Both the position numbers and the translations under genes were made by a program. This document shows, piece after piece, positions 51,988 through 60,691 of a stretch of DNA of 64,000 nucleotides. This DNA comes from Rossellomorea orangium (GTDB lineage Bacteria; Bacillota; Bacilli; Bacillales; Bacillaceae_B). Position 1 is the stretch's first letter. Every line of letters starts with the position of its first letter. Location: positions 62,001-126,000 of the forward strand of contig NZ_JAHWGH010000015.1 in assembly GCF_019334305.1 (NCBI RefSeq). The letters are read 5' to 3'. The notes beneath the pieces are model-generated. The model was not told the origin of the DNA, did no database searches, and worked only from the letters and a program-made list of their open reading frames with translations.

Positions 51988-53061
51988 ATGGACTTTTTGA
52001 AGAAATTCCAATTTGTCGGCGGAAGGATTGCGAAAACGGGAATTGCCGTTTTTCTTACTGCTCTTGTATGTGAATTGATGGACTGGCCGGCGACCTTTGC
52101 TGTCATTACAGCCATCGTCACGATTGAACCGACTGCTGCAAATTCAATCAAGAAAGCATTCATCCGTTTCCCAGCTTCTGCTATAGGAGCTTTATTTGCC
52201 GTGATCATCACCCATACACTAGGAGATCACGCCATTACGTATGCACTGGTCGCACTTCTGACGATCATCACATGCCATAAACTTCATCTTGGAGCAGGGA
52301 TCTTGGTTGCAACATTGACCGGAATCGCCATGATTCCAACCATACACGATCATTATGTAGCGACATTCTTCATCCGACTTGGTACGACTACTATCGGCTT
52401 GATTGTATCGACATTGGTGAATCTATGGATTCTTCCACCTAAATATGCCAACACGATTTCAACCAATATCCATAATCTCTATTTCAAAACGGGGAACCTA
52501 TTGGAGAAACGCGGATCTGAAGTCCTTCAGAATCACTCACTCCACAGGGAGACAAAATTGATATTCAACGATATTTTAAGAGAAATCGAAACAACGGATA
52601 CCCTTTGTGAGTATCAAAAAGAAGAATGGAAGCTTCATCGCTCCAACCGTCAGGAATTGCGTTGTTTTAATTATGAATACAAAAAGCTGAACCTATTGAG
52701 GCAGATCCTTTTCCATATTGGAAATCTAATCTACTTACCGGTTCAATCTGCATTCAGTGAAGATGAAAAGGAACGGATCATGGATGCCACCCTGAGCTTA
52801 AAAGGAATCATGCATCATCCTTCATTTGAAATTCCTGAACATCATTTCACACTGATGAAGAACCTGCTTGAAGAGTTCTGGGAAGATCACGAGGGACTTC
52901 ATATGAAGCCTTTTCAATCCATGAAGCATCACTTTTCTTGTGAAACCGTCATGCTTTATGAATTGTTATCCATCCATGATCTTATAGAAGAATTGAATGA
53001 AATTCACATACTGGAAACGCAACACCAAAAAGTATTAGAAAAGACATTACATTCACAATGA
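51988..53061 (+). CDS. Aromatic acid exporter family protein (UPF0421/YgaE-like)
   Basis: A 357-residue protein: about six hydrophobic segments in the first 150 residues (GGRIAKTGIAVFLTALVCELMDWPATFAVITAIVTIEPT, TLTGIAMIP) followed by a 200-residue cytoplasmic helical domain, the ArAE_1/UPF0421 arrangement of B. subtilis YgaE. Related to FUSC/AaeB exporters of aromatic carboxylic acids. Its presence in the same window as the phenylacetate genes is suggestive, but it is 20 kb away with no shared operator. Confidence 0.82.
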   Translation: MDFLKKFQFVGGRIAKTGIAVFLTALVCELMDWPATFAVITAIVTIEPTAANSIKKAFIRFPASAIGALFAVIITHTLGDHAITYALVALLTIITCHKLHLGAGILVATLTGIAMIPTIHDHYVATFFIRLGTTTIGLIVSTLVNLWILPPKYANTISTNIHNLYFKTGNLLEKRGSEVLQNHSLHRETKLIFNDILREIETTDTLCEYQKEEWKLHRSNRQELRCFNYEYKKLNLLRQILFHIGNLIYLPVQSAFSEDEKERIMDATLSLKGIMHHPSFEIPEHHFTLMKNLLEEFWEDHEGLHMKPFQSMKHHFSCETVMLYELLSIHDLIEELNEIHILETQHQKVLEKTLHSQ

Positions 53062-53163
53062 AGATACCAAAAACAACGAGAAGGGGTTGGTATATAACGA
53101 AATAAAATCAACCTAAAGACGAAACATCTGTACTTTTGACTTTTTAGGATCGCTTGTTACACC

Positions 53164-53295
53164 GCTGTTGATTTCCGTGCAAGACTCCGCTTTCCTCGGG
53201 CGGAAGGCGAGCCTCCTCGTCGCTGTCGCTCCTGCGGGGTCTCACCTATTCCGCTTTTCCCGCAGGAGTCTCCGCCTTGCACTCCAATCAACAGC
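53164..53295. repeat. Large palindromic intergenic element (GCTGTTGATT ends)
   Basis: Ends GCTGTTGATT and AATCAACAGC are perfect inverted repeats; inside, GTGCAAGACTCCGC faces TCTCCGCCTTGCAC, and CGCTCCTGCGGGGTC faces CCCGCAGGAG. This GC-rich 132-bp unit stands out from AT-rich surroundings. I know similar sequences from many Bacillaceae genomes (from memory). It has no gene. Confidence 0.82.
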
Positions 53296-53337
53296 TAGAA
53301 TCTGCTAAATACACTAGGTATTCTTTAGCCATAACAA

Positions 53338-53390
53338 TAAAAAATCCGAACATTTAGAATTCCCCAAAAGAATTTAAAATGTTCGGATTT
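53338..53390 (-). terminator. Terminator of the acyl-CoA dehydrogenase-like gene
   Basis: AAATCCGAACATTT / AAATGTTCGGATTT, 14-bp perfect arms with further pairing (AATTC/GAATT) inside, followed by T6 on the minus strand. Confidence 0.85.
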
Positions 53391-53439
53391 CACTTTACTA
53401 AAACATGTTTGTACCAGCCTGTTCCCATTCTTTTCGCGA

Positions 53440-54600
53440 TCATTCCAATGCGTTTTTCGCTAACATCCCGATGACCATATCATCCATTGGTGGATTATGA
53501 AGCCCCGCTCGCACATCACGATAATATCTCTGCATGGGATTATCCCGGAAAAGTCCTCTGGCACCCACAATCCTCATGGCGGTATCGACAATTTGAAAGG
53601 CGCTGTTCGTCACCACATGCTTGACAGAAGCAAGTTCTGAAGCCATGTCTCTCCTTTTGGATGGTTCCCTCACCCACTTATCCGCCACTGAATATAATAT
53701 CTGTCTGGCTTTAAACAGCTCTAATTCCATTTCACCGATTTTCCGTTGAACTTCTGGAACATCCTTGATCGGTCCAGGCAGACTGTTTGGGGAGTAGTCC
53801 TTCGCAAACTGGATGGCATAATTGCGTGCTGCAATTGCCACTCCGATATAGCAGGCAGGAATATGAAGCAGCCACGCTTTAGGAATGTCTTTCCCCACGG
53901 CAGAGCTGTCTCTTTCAACAAGTGAAGACGCAGGTAAATGGACATCCGTCAGGACGAGATCGTCGCTTCCAGTCCCCTTCATTGAAATCGTATCCCACGT
54001 CTCCTCGATGCTTACTCCCTTAAGGTTATGATCCACAAGAAAGAAACCTTTCTCGTCTGTATCATCGATCGTGGCCGATATTAAGGAATAGTCGAGCACT
54101 CTGGCCATGGACGTAAAGGATTTCCTGCCCGTTAAGGTCCAGCCCCCATCTGTCTTGACGGCCTTGGTCTGAGGCAGCCCTCCACGCGTCGGACTCCCGG
54201 TGGCGGGCTCTGTTGCTGCACGATTTATAAGGGCTTTATTATCCACGATTTTCCTGCAAAGATCTTTGAAGATGTGTTCATCCCACGCTCTCGTCTCCGT
54301 GATCTCCATTAAGCCCCCCAGATGCCAGCCGATGGATAAAGCCGTTGCCGCATCACCGGTTGCAAGCCTCTCCTGAATCATCACCAGTTCATACAGGTTT
54401 ATCTCTTCTCCCCCATACTCTTTCGGAAGAGAAAGATTCCCATATCCACTTTGTTTAAGATCGTCGAAATTCTGATACGGGAATTGATCTTCCCTGTCAT
54501 ACTTCTCCCCCCGCTCAGAAAACATATCAGCGAGTTCTCCGGCAGCATCGACCAATTTCTTTTGCCGATCATTCTGAACATATGGTTTATATAAATCCAC
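53440..54600 (-). CDS. Acyl-CoA dehydrogenase family flavoprotein (YdbM-like)
   Basis: A 386-residue protein of the acyl-CoA dehydrogenase fold: N-terminal helical domain, GNLSLPKEYGGEEINLYELVMIQERLATGDAATALSIGWH, the central RAATEPATGSPTRGG, GWTLTGRKSFTSMA, and C-terminal GARGLFRDNPMQRYYRDVRAGLHNPPMDDM. The last stretch (YYRDVRAGLHNPP) resembles DszC/SfnC-type flavin monooxygenases and YdbM as much as true dehydrogenases. The GTG start at 54600 lies 10 bases after GGGAGG. Acts on an unknown acyl-CoA or thio compound. Confidence 0.82.
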   Translation of the reverse strand: MDLYKPYVQNDRQKKLVDAAGELADMFSERGEKYDREDQFPYQNFDDLKQSGYGNLSLPKEYGGEEINLYELVMIQERLATGDAATALSIGWHLGGLMEITETRAWDEHIFKDLCRKIVDNKALINRAATEPATGSPTRGGLPQTKAVKTDGGWTLTGRKSFTSMARVLDYSLISATIDDTDEKGFFLVDHNLKGVSIEETWDTISMKGTGSDDLVLTDVHLPASSLVERDSSAVGKDIPKAWLLHIPACYIGVAIAARNYAIQFAKDYSPNSLPGPIKDVPEVQRKIGEMELELFKARQILYSVADKWVREPSKRRDMASELASVKHVVTNSAFQIVDTAMRIVGARGLFRDNPMQRYYRDVRAGLHNPPMDDMVIGMLAKNALE

Positions 54601-54781
54601 TAAAAGAGCACCTCCCGTGATTGAATGACAGTCTTCTCCGTTTATCATAATCAATTCTGTGTTCCAACTCAAAGATATTGTTTACTATTCTGATCGGATT
54701 ACAAGATTACCTTTACCTGCATAATTATTTTCTCCTTGAACCATCCTATAAATAAGATCATCCATTAAGGGGGAAGTCAGC

Positions 54782-55258
54782 TTGAGCAAAAAAAGAAGTA
54801 AGTGGATCATTTTTACATTGATGCTCGTTTCCTGGGTATTTCTCTTATTGGCAGGAAAAGAGACGTTAAAAAAATATCTACCAGCTGCCATGTTCATGTC
54901 CTTCCTTGTTTATTGTGAGAATGTGCTGGCAGAAAGGATCAAATGGTGGACTATATCGACAAAGATCTTCCCTAATGTAAATGGCATCATGCCCTTTGTC
55001 CTCGGAGTTTTTCTGACAGGTTCAGTATGGATCCTTAAATTCACATATAAAAATATATTCCTTTATATATTCGTCAATCTTCTCGTTGATACATTCTTTA
55101 CATACCCCTTTTATTCATTGTTCAAAAAGTTCGGTGTGTGGAGACTGATTCATTTAAAGCAATACCAGTTATCGGCTATGTTTTTCGTTAAATCTTTGCT
55201 TATGTATGCTTTTCAGAAATATATTGGAGACCGGATCTACTCCAGGATGTTTTCGTAA
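54782..55258 (+). CDS. CBO0543-like integral membrane protein of unknown function
   Basis: A 158-residue membrane protein with four to five hydrophobic segments (WIIFTLMLVSWVFLLLAG, MPFVLGVFLTGSVWIL, NIFLYIFVNLLVDTFFTYPFYSLF). The overall layout matches small membrane proteins annotated as CBO0543 family in bacilli; I cannot add function. It starts with TTG preceded by GGGGGAAG and ends before a terminator. Confidence 0.7.
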   Translation: MSKKRSKWIIFTLMLVSWVFLLLAGKETLKKYLPAAMFMSFLVYCENVLAERIKWWTISTKIFPNVNGIMPFVLGVFLTGSVWILKFTYKNIFLYIFVNLLVDTFFTYPFYSLFKKFGVWRLIHLKQYQLSAMFFVKSLLMYAFQKYIGDRIYSRMFS

Positions 55259-55304
55259 ACACGATTGCTACGTAAACAGCAATTCACTTCTCCATAGACA
55301 ATAA

Positions 55305-55335
55305 GAAACCTGCTGCCTCTCTGGCAGCAGGTTTC
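55305..55335. terminator. Bidirectional terminator between convergent genes
   Basis: GAAACCTGCTGCC / GGCAGCAGGTTTC, 13-bp perfect stem, TCTCT loop. Confidence 0.85.
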
Positions 55336-55346
55336 TTCGTTATAGA

Positions 55347-56804
55347 TTATGATGCATTTTCTTTATCTTCCACTTTGTATTCCTGCTCCCAGAACTCTGC
55401 ATTTTTGATGCCGAGCTTTTTGGAGTTAAAGACTGGATCCAGCCCCTGCTTCTTCTGTTCCTCATAGTCCTTCAATGCTTTAAGGGCAGGCTTAGCGAGG
55501 ATCAGGATCGCAATCAGGTTCAGCCAAACCATCAGCCCAAGACCGATATCACCAAGAGCCCAGGCAAGTGCCGCTTCTCTCACTGCACCGTAGAATGTGG
55601 CACCAAGAAGGACCACCTTCAGGACCACCATGGCTGCCTTTGTGTTCTTCCCTCTCAATAAATAAGCTACATTCGTTTCTGCCATATAATAGTAAGCCAT
55701 AATGGTTGTAAAGGCAAAGAAGAATAAGGCAATCGCAACGAATGACGCTCCGAACCCAGGTATGACAGACTCAATGGCCGCCTGCGTATAACCAGGTCCC
55801 GCCTCGATCCCATCTAAATTGTTCGCAAGCATCGTCCCATCTGGAGCTTCCGTATTGAAAGATCCCGTAAATAAGATCATGAATGCCGTTGCCGTACAAA
55901 CAAGAAGGGTATCAATATAAACCGAGAATGCCTGTACCAGTCCTTGCTTTGCAGGATGAGAAACTTCAGCCGCTGCCGCTGCATGGGGTCCAGTCCCTTG
56001 ACCGGCTTCGTTGGAATAGATCCCGCGTTTCACTCCCCATGAAACAGCCATACCGATGATTCCACCGAAAATGGAATCGGCACCGAATGCACTTTTAAAA
56101 ATAAGGGCAAAAACAGCCGGGATTTCGGCGATATTCATTCCGACAATGATCAGGGAAAGAAGAATGTACGCCACAGCCATGAAAGGTACTACGTACGAAG
56201 CCACTCCGGCAATACGTTTAACCCCGCCAAAGATGATGACCCCGATTAACACGACAAGCCCGATACCCGTAACGGTCGTGCTGAGCCCGAATGCATTTTC
56301 AAGTCCCAGTGCAATGGAGTTCGACTGAATCCCCGGCATTAAGATACTCATCGCCAACAATGTCGCGAATGAGAATAATACCGCATACCATTTCCAGCCG
56401 ATCCCTTTTTCAATATAATACGCAGGACCTCCACGGTATTCCCCGTCCTGCTTCACTTTATAAATCTGGGCAAGCGTCGATTCAATAAAGGCACTGCTCG
56501 CACCGATGAAGGCAATCGTCCACATCCAGAAAACGGCTCCCGGACCACCGAAGGCAATCGCCGTCGCCGTACCGGCGATATTACCTGTTCCGACACGTCC
56601 CGATAATGAAAGAGCCAAAGCCTGGAATGAAGATACCCCCGCACTGGAGCTTCCACCTTTGAACATTTGAACCACCATATCTTTAATCAACCGTACCTGT
56701 AAAAACTTCGTTAAAATAGAAAATAGTAAGCCTACGCCTAAACAAAAGTAAATCATGACAGGAGACCAAAGGATCCCCACCAACTTGCCAACGAATTCTT
56801 CCAC
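55347..56804 (-). CDS. Alanine/glycine:cation symporter (AGCS family)
   Basis: A 485-residue sodium or proton symporter with about ten membrane segments. Signatures: SGRVGTGNIAGTATAIAFGGPGAVFWMW, IYSNEAGQGTGPHAAAAAEVSHPAKQGLVQ and FFAFTTIMAYYYMAETNVAYL. The GTG start at 56804 follows AAAGGGGG at 7 bases. Imports alanine and/or glycine. Resembles AlsT and YrbD of B. subtilis; glutamine uptake has been reported for AlsT. Confidence 0.92.
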   Translation of the reverse strand: MEEFVGKLVGILWSPVMIYFCLGVGLLFSILTKFLQVRLIKDMVVQMFKGGSSSAGVSSFQALALSLSGRVGTGNIAGTATAIAFGGPGAVFWMWTIAFIGASSAFIESTLAQIYKVKQDGEYRGGPAYYIEKGIGWKWYAVLFSFATLLAMSILMPGIQSNSIALGLENAFGLSTTVTGIGLVVLIGVIIFGGVKRIAGVASYVVPFMAVAYILLSLIIVGMNIAEIPAVFALIFKSAFGADSIFGGIIGMAVSWGVKRGIYSNEAGQGTGPHAAAAAEVSHPAKQGLVQAFSVYIDTLLVCTATAFMILFTGSFNTEAPDGTMLANNLDGIEAGPGYTQAAIESVIPGFGASFVAIALFFFAFTTIMAYYYMAETNVAYLLRGKNTKAAMVVLKVVLLGATFYGAVREAALAWALGDIGLGLMVWLNLIAILILAKPALKALKDYEEQKKQGLDPVFNSKKLGIKNAEFWEQEYKVEDKENAS

Positions 56805-56849
56805 GGCATTTCCCCCTTTTTCTGCATAAAAATTTTCTAACTATTAAGA

Positions 56850-56879
56850 ATTATATTTTATTTGACACAATATAGACAA
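56850..56879 (-). promoter_or_regulatory. SigA-type promoter of the AGCS symporter gene
   Basis: Minus strand TTGTCT (56874-56879), 18-bp spacer, TATAAT (56850-56855). Confidence 0.65.
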
Positions 56880-56983
56880 TCTTTTTTTGTGACGAATTTT
56901 CTCCAAACGTTTAAAAAGCCTTATATGACAAGTCTTCATACTTACAAAAAAATTTTTGGGAAAGCTAGTAAAGGGGTGAAAAT

Positions 56984-57232
56984 ATGTCGAAAAGGAAACT
57001 TCTTGTCCCAGAATCAAGAGCTGCGATGGATATGCTGAAAGCGAAAGTATCAGGTACAAATGATCCAAAGGAAGCCAAGTATGAGATGGCAAAGGAACAA
57101 GGTATCCCTTTGCAAAGGGGATATAACGGAAAATTGACGTCTGAACAGGCAGGCAAAGTAGGAGGAGCGATCGGCGGGAATATGGTGAAGGAGCTTGTGA
57201 AGATGGCCCGGGAAAATATGCCTAAGAAATAG
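56984..57232 (+). CDS. Alpha/beta-type small acid-soluble spore protein
   Basis: An 82-residue DNA-binding spore protein: KYEMAKEQGIPL is the helix with the GPR protease cleavage context and TSEQAGKVGGAIGGNMVKELVKMA is the second DNA-binding helix. It saturates DNA in the spore core. Slightly longer than the SspA/SspB proteins at the N-terminus (RKLLVPESRAAMDMLK). A CATACTT hexamer at 56937 might be part of a forespore SigG promoter, but no good -35 is present. Confidence 0.92.
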   Translation: MSKRKLLVPESRAAMDMLKAKVSGTNDPKEAKYEMAKEQGIPLQRGYNGKLTSEQAGKVGGAIGGNMVKELVKMARENMPKK

Positions 57233-57233
57233 T

Positions 57234-57271
57234 AAAAAAGCTGACACCTGCATGTAGTGTCAGCTCTTTTT
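57234..57271. terminator. Bidirectional terminator between SASP and UDG genes
   Basis: AGCTGACAC / GTGTCAGCT with A5 and T5 tracts on either side; overlaps the last codons of the UDG gene. Confidence 0.85.
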
Positions 57272-57916
57272 CATTGGTTCAAGGAGATTTTTTAATTTAT
57301 CCAGATCCTTATAGATCTCTTTTTCCAGAGAACGGTTATAAAAAATCGATGCCGGGTGAAAGGTTGGAAAGATTGAATACGTTTCATCACTCACTATCCA
57401 TTCAGTCGAATCCATATCCTTCAACTTCCTGACCTTTGAGTGAATTACCTTCCCATGTACATCGGAAATGGAATAATCCTTCCCCACCAATCTTTGCAAT
57501 CCTATATTCCCTAGTGTGACAAGCTGTTTCGGTTTAATATGCTGTAATTCATAATCGAGAATCGGAGCATGGGCCAGCTGCTCTTTCATAGTCGGAGCCC
57601 TGTTGTATTTTTTTATGATGGTATCATTATTATTGGATTTCTTGTGTACGATTTTGTAAGGTCTGCTTCTTACGGTAGAAGTGAAATAAATTTCTTCCCG
57701 GGAGACACCTATATAATTTAAGAACTCATCCAGCACTTTTCCCGCTCTTCCACTAAAAGGCATTCCATTATGAATTTCCGTTTCACCCGGAGCTTCCCCC
57801 ACGATCATGATTTCAGGAGTAGACGGTCCCTTTCCATAAACGAATCCTTCACAATTATAGGGTTCCATCCTCTTTTTGCAAAGATCGACCAGTGTTTCCG
57901 GAATCACATACATCAC
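57260..57916 (-). CDS. Uracil-DNA glycosylase superfamily protein
   Basis: A 218-residue member of the UDG superfamily: GEAPGETE (40-47), MPFSGRAGKVLDEFL and the C-terminal TFHPASIF. These motifs fit the family 4/5-like group. The Fe-S cysteines of family 4 are incomplete: Cys13 and Cys22 remain near the N-terminus, but the position of the third (usually near KCRP) is Ser (VRSRPY). So the cluster may be absent. It excises uracil from DNA or has a related base-repair role. Confidence 0.82.
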   Translation of the reverse strand: MMYVIPETLVDLCKKRMEPYNCEGFVYGKGPSTPEIMIVGEAPGETEIHNGMPFSGRAGKVLDEFLNYIGVSREEIYFTSTVRSRPYKIVHKKSNNNDTIIKKYNRAPTMKEQLAHAPILDYELQHIKPKQLVTLGNIGLQRLVGKDYSISDVHGKVIHSKVRKLKDMDSTEWIVSDETYSIFPTFHPASIFYNRSLEKEIYKDLDKLKNLLEPMKKS

Positions 57917-58037
57917 CCTTCATCAGTTCATTCTTTCGTTATTCCCCCTAATCAACCGCTCTACACATTCCCATGTTTATTTCGTCATTAGAAAAGGAAT
58001 AGTATGGTTAAAAGATTTAATAAAGGAGATGGATTTC

Positions 58038-58460
58038 TTGTCACAAGCTGAACTAAAACAACAAATTTTAAAGGTTCTTGATGAGAGTAAGGTGGGGACA
58101 CTGGCCACCGTGAAAAATAACAAGCCCCATTCCCGCTATATGACGTTCTCCCATGATGACCTGACTTTATACACACCAACAAGCAGTGAAACGCATAAAA
58201 CCGATGAGATCGAAAACAATCCAAATGTCCACATTCTTCTCGGTTACGAAGGTGAAGGATACGGTGATACCTTCGTCGAAATTGAAGGGCGCGCTTCCAT
58301 CGAGGACTCTGCCCACTATAAAGAAAAATTTTGGAACGATCATATGAAGAGATGGTTTGAAGGTCCTGACGACCCCGACTATATCGTCCTGAAGGTCCAG
58401 CCAACATCCATCCGCCTTATGAATGATGAAGAAGATTCGCCGCAGTCGCTTGAATTATAA
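58038..58460 (+). CDS. Pyridoxamine 5'-phosphate oxidase-like general stress protein
   Basis: About 140 residues of the FMN-binding split-barrel fold: VGTLATVKNNKPHSRYMTFSHDDLTLYTPTSSETHKTDEIENNPNVHILLGYEGEGYGDTFVEIEGRASIED is the standard signature of YdaG/GSP26-type stress proteins. The TTG at 58038 is 9 bases after AAAGGAG; the ATG at 58029 is directly against that site. It is a single gene followed by a new promoter. Confidence 0.85.
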   Translation: MSQAELKQQILKVLDESKVGTLATVKNNKPHSRYMTFSHDDLTLYTPTSSETHKTDEIENNPNVHILLGYEGEGYGDTFVEIEGRASIEDSAHYKEKFWNDHMKRWFEGPDDPDYIVLKVQPTSIRLMNDEEDSPQSLEL

Positions 58461-58472
58461 TTAAATGTTTCC

Positions 58473-58501
58473 TTGACATGATACAAGGTTAGTGTTATGA
58501 T
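58473..58501 (+). promoter_or_regulatory. Strong SigA-type promoter of the ncRNA candidate
   Basis: TTGACA (58473-58478), 17-bp spacer, TATGAT (58496-58501). It lies 12 bp after the stress-protein stop codon and no protein gene follows. Confidence 0.8.
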
Positions 58502-58507
58502 TATTTA

Positions 58508-58852
58508 TTGTAATCTTGTAACATACATTGAAACGATAGAGAAGATAATTCGTAATTCTATTCCGTTTTGATTTAACAACTTATTCACACTGGATCGGCT
58601 TCGGAGCCGTTAGGATGTAAGAGAGGTAGGGCTTACGTCGTTTAGGTATATCAAACGACACAAAGGAATTGCCCGCGGCTGTTTATTATCTGCAAACAAC
58701 GTTCAAGATATAAATATATTACTTGTGATGTTGCAAGTTACAGAGTTGCCTTTATCCGATTAAGGCAACATCCAAGGGATCGCTAACGGGATGATTAGCC
58801 CCTTTTAATAGGAAAAACACCTCAAAAGGAATGACTTTTGAGGTGTTTTTTT
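58508..58852 (+). ncRNA. Unassigned structured ncRNA candidate, about 345 nt
   Basis: Between the promoter at 58473 and the terminator at 58813 there is no ORF with a ribosome site. Hairpins seen: CGGCTTCGGAGCCG (UUCG tetraloop), GTAAG...CTTAC, GTCGTTT...AAACGAC, GTTGCCTTTA-TCCGAT-TAAGGCAAC and AAGGG...GCTAA-loop-TTAGCCCCTT. I compared by eye with tmRNA, RNase P, 6S, SRP RNA and common riboswitches and found no match. No gene follows in the same direction, so it is unlikely to be a cis-leader unless the downstream gene was lost. Confidence 0.65.
58813..58852 (+). terminator. Terminator of the ncRNA candidate (also serves the ABC exporters)
   Basis: AAAAACACCTCAAAAG / CTTTTGAGGTGTTTTT, 16-bp perfect stem, 6-nt loop and T7. 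Confidence 0.92.
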
Positions 58853-58909
58853 ATGTTCTGGATGATTAACTACTCCGGGCAGGTTCATTTTGATCAACAA
58901 TCGCTTACA

Positions 58910-60691
58910 TCAAATACTCTCCCTCAACTGACTATGATACAACCCATGATAAAACCCTTTTTCTTTAAGAAGTTCATCGTGAGAGCCACGTTCAATGATC
59001 CTGCCCTGATCAAGGACCAGGATCTGATTCGCCTGTCGGATGGTGTTAAGGCGGTGAGCCACCACTACGCTCGTCCTCCCCTCCATCAACCGTTTGAGGG
59101 CTTCTTGAATCCTCAGCTCCGTAATCGTATCGATGCTACTCGTCGCTTCATCAAGTATCAGGATCGAAGGGTTGGAAAGGATTGCCCTTGCAATGGATAA
59201 TAACTGCTTCTGCCCCTGGCTGATCCCGCTTCCATCAGCTCTTAGCATGGTATCATAGCCCCCAGGCATCTTTTCGATGAAAGTATGGGCATTCGCAAGT
59301 TTGGCTGCTTCCTTTACCTCTTCATCCCCAGCATCGAGCCTTCCGTAGCGGATGTTATCTGCAATCGTTCCCTGGAACAAAAAGCTATCCTGCAGGACAA
59401 AGCCCATTTGCTGCCGTAAACTCTGCCGCTTAATGGTGCGGATATCCCGGCCATCGATCTCAATACTGCCTTCGTTCAGCTCATAAAAACGGGATAGGAG
59501 GTTGGTGATTGTCGTTTTCCCCGCTCCAGTTGGTCCAACCAGAGCAACTGTCTCACCCGGCTGGATGGAGAAGGATACATTTTCAAGCGTCCGCTCTCCT
59601 TTTTCATATGAAAACGAAACCTGCTGAAACTCGACCTTCCCCTCTACCGAATCGATCTCCACAGCATCTCCCTCGTCCTTCTCTTCTTTCTCTTCATCCA
59701 GGATTTGAAATACACGCTCGGCACCCGCAATCGCTGACAGAAGCGTATTATACTGATTGGCAAGTTCATTCAACGGTCGTGTAAACTGCCTTGCATACTC
59801 AGCGAAAATGACGATGACACCGATCGTAATCATTCCATTGAGGGCAAATATCCCTCCGACTCCGGCAATGACGGCAAAGCTAAGATTATTTAATACATTC
59901 ATCAGCTTCGGGATGAATCCCGAGTAAGTATCCGCCCAATACGCAGACGTTCTCAGCCTTTGATTTTTTTCACCGAAATCATTGATGGCCGTTTCTTCAC
60001 GGGAGAAGGTCTTAATGATGCTGTGGCCAGAGATCGTCTCCTCTATATATCCGTTTAACTCACCGATATTCTGCTGATATTCTTTAAACAATCGACCTGT
60101 CCGTTTGGTGATCCACTTCATGCCGAAGACCATGAGGGGAACAATGATCAGGGTGATGAGAGTAAGGAGCGGGCTCAGCCAAAGCATGATCGAGACAGTC
60201 CCCACCAGGGTAAGGACACTTGAGATGATTTGAATGAATGAACTATTTAGCGTTGAACTCACATTATCAATATCATTGGTCACCCTGCTCATCAGCTCCC
60301 CGTGCTTCCGTTTGTCAAAGAAAGGGATGGAGAGCTGGTGCAATTGATGGAAGAGGTCTTTCCGCAGCCGATAGACGGTATCCTGGGCAACGCCGATCAT
60401 CCAATAATTCTGGAACCATACGGACATAGAATGCAGGATATAGATCCCAATCAGGACCATGACCAAGACACCCAATCCTGACGCTTCCTTCGTGACGATA
60501 TACTCATCGATCGCCTTGCCGACAAGGAACGGTCCAAGAAGGGCTGCCGCGGAACTGATGAATACCATTAAAATGACAAGGTACAATATCACCTTCATTT
60601 CAGAAAGATAGCTCCAGAGTCGGCTCAACGTTCCTTTTGCATCTTTCGCCTTATCGCTCTTCCCCAATTTCTTTCGTACATGCCTAGACAT
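58910..60691 (-). CDS. ABC exporter, fused permease-ATPase, second half of heterodimer (YfiC-like)
   Basis: A 593-residue half-transporter with six N-terminal membrane helices (about 30-320) and a C-terminal ATPase: Walker A GPTGAGKTT, signature GISQGQKQLLSIAR (SQGQ variant), Walker B ILILDEATSSID and H-loop VAHRL. DEATSSID retains the catalytic Glu. The preceding gene overlaps it by 8 bp; together they form a heterodimeric multidrug exporter like YfiB/YfiC of B. subtilis. Confidence 0.9.
   Translation of the reverse strand: MSRHVRKKLGKSDKAKDAKGTLSRLWSYLSEMKVILYLVILMVFISSAAALLGPFLVGKAIDEYIVTKEASGLGVLVMVLIGIYILHSMSVWFQNYWMIGVAQDTVYRLRKDLFHQLHQLSIPFFDKRKHGELMSRVTNDIDNVSSTLNSSFIQIISSVLTLVGTVSIMLWLSPLLTLITLIIVPLMVFGMKWITKRTGRLFKEYQQNIGELNGYIEETISGHSIIKTFSREETAINDFGEKNQRLRTSAYWADTYSGFIPKLMNVLNNLSFAVIAGVGGIFALNGMITIGVIVIFAEYARQFTRPLNELANQYNTLLSAIAGAERVFQILDEEKEEKDEGDAVEIDSVEGKVEFQQVSFSYEKGERTLENVSFSIQPGETVALVGPTGAGKTTITNLLSRFYELNEGSIEIDGRDIRTIKRQSLRQQMGFVLQDSFLFQGTIADNIRYGRLDAGDEEVKEAAKLANAHTFIEKMPGGYDTMLRADGSGISQGQKQLLSIARAILSNPSILILDEATSSIDTITELRIQEALKRLMEGRTSVVVAHRLNTIRQANQILVLDQGRIIERGSHDELLKEKGFYHGLYHSQLRESI

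Noticed and set aside
58508-58852. tmRNA, RNase P RNA, 6S RNA, SRP RNA or a common riboswitch as identity of the ncRNA
   Set aside because: None of their invariant sequences (for example the tmRNA ends, RNase P core, or T-box and RFN-type cores) is present; kept as unassigned.
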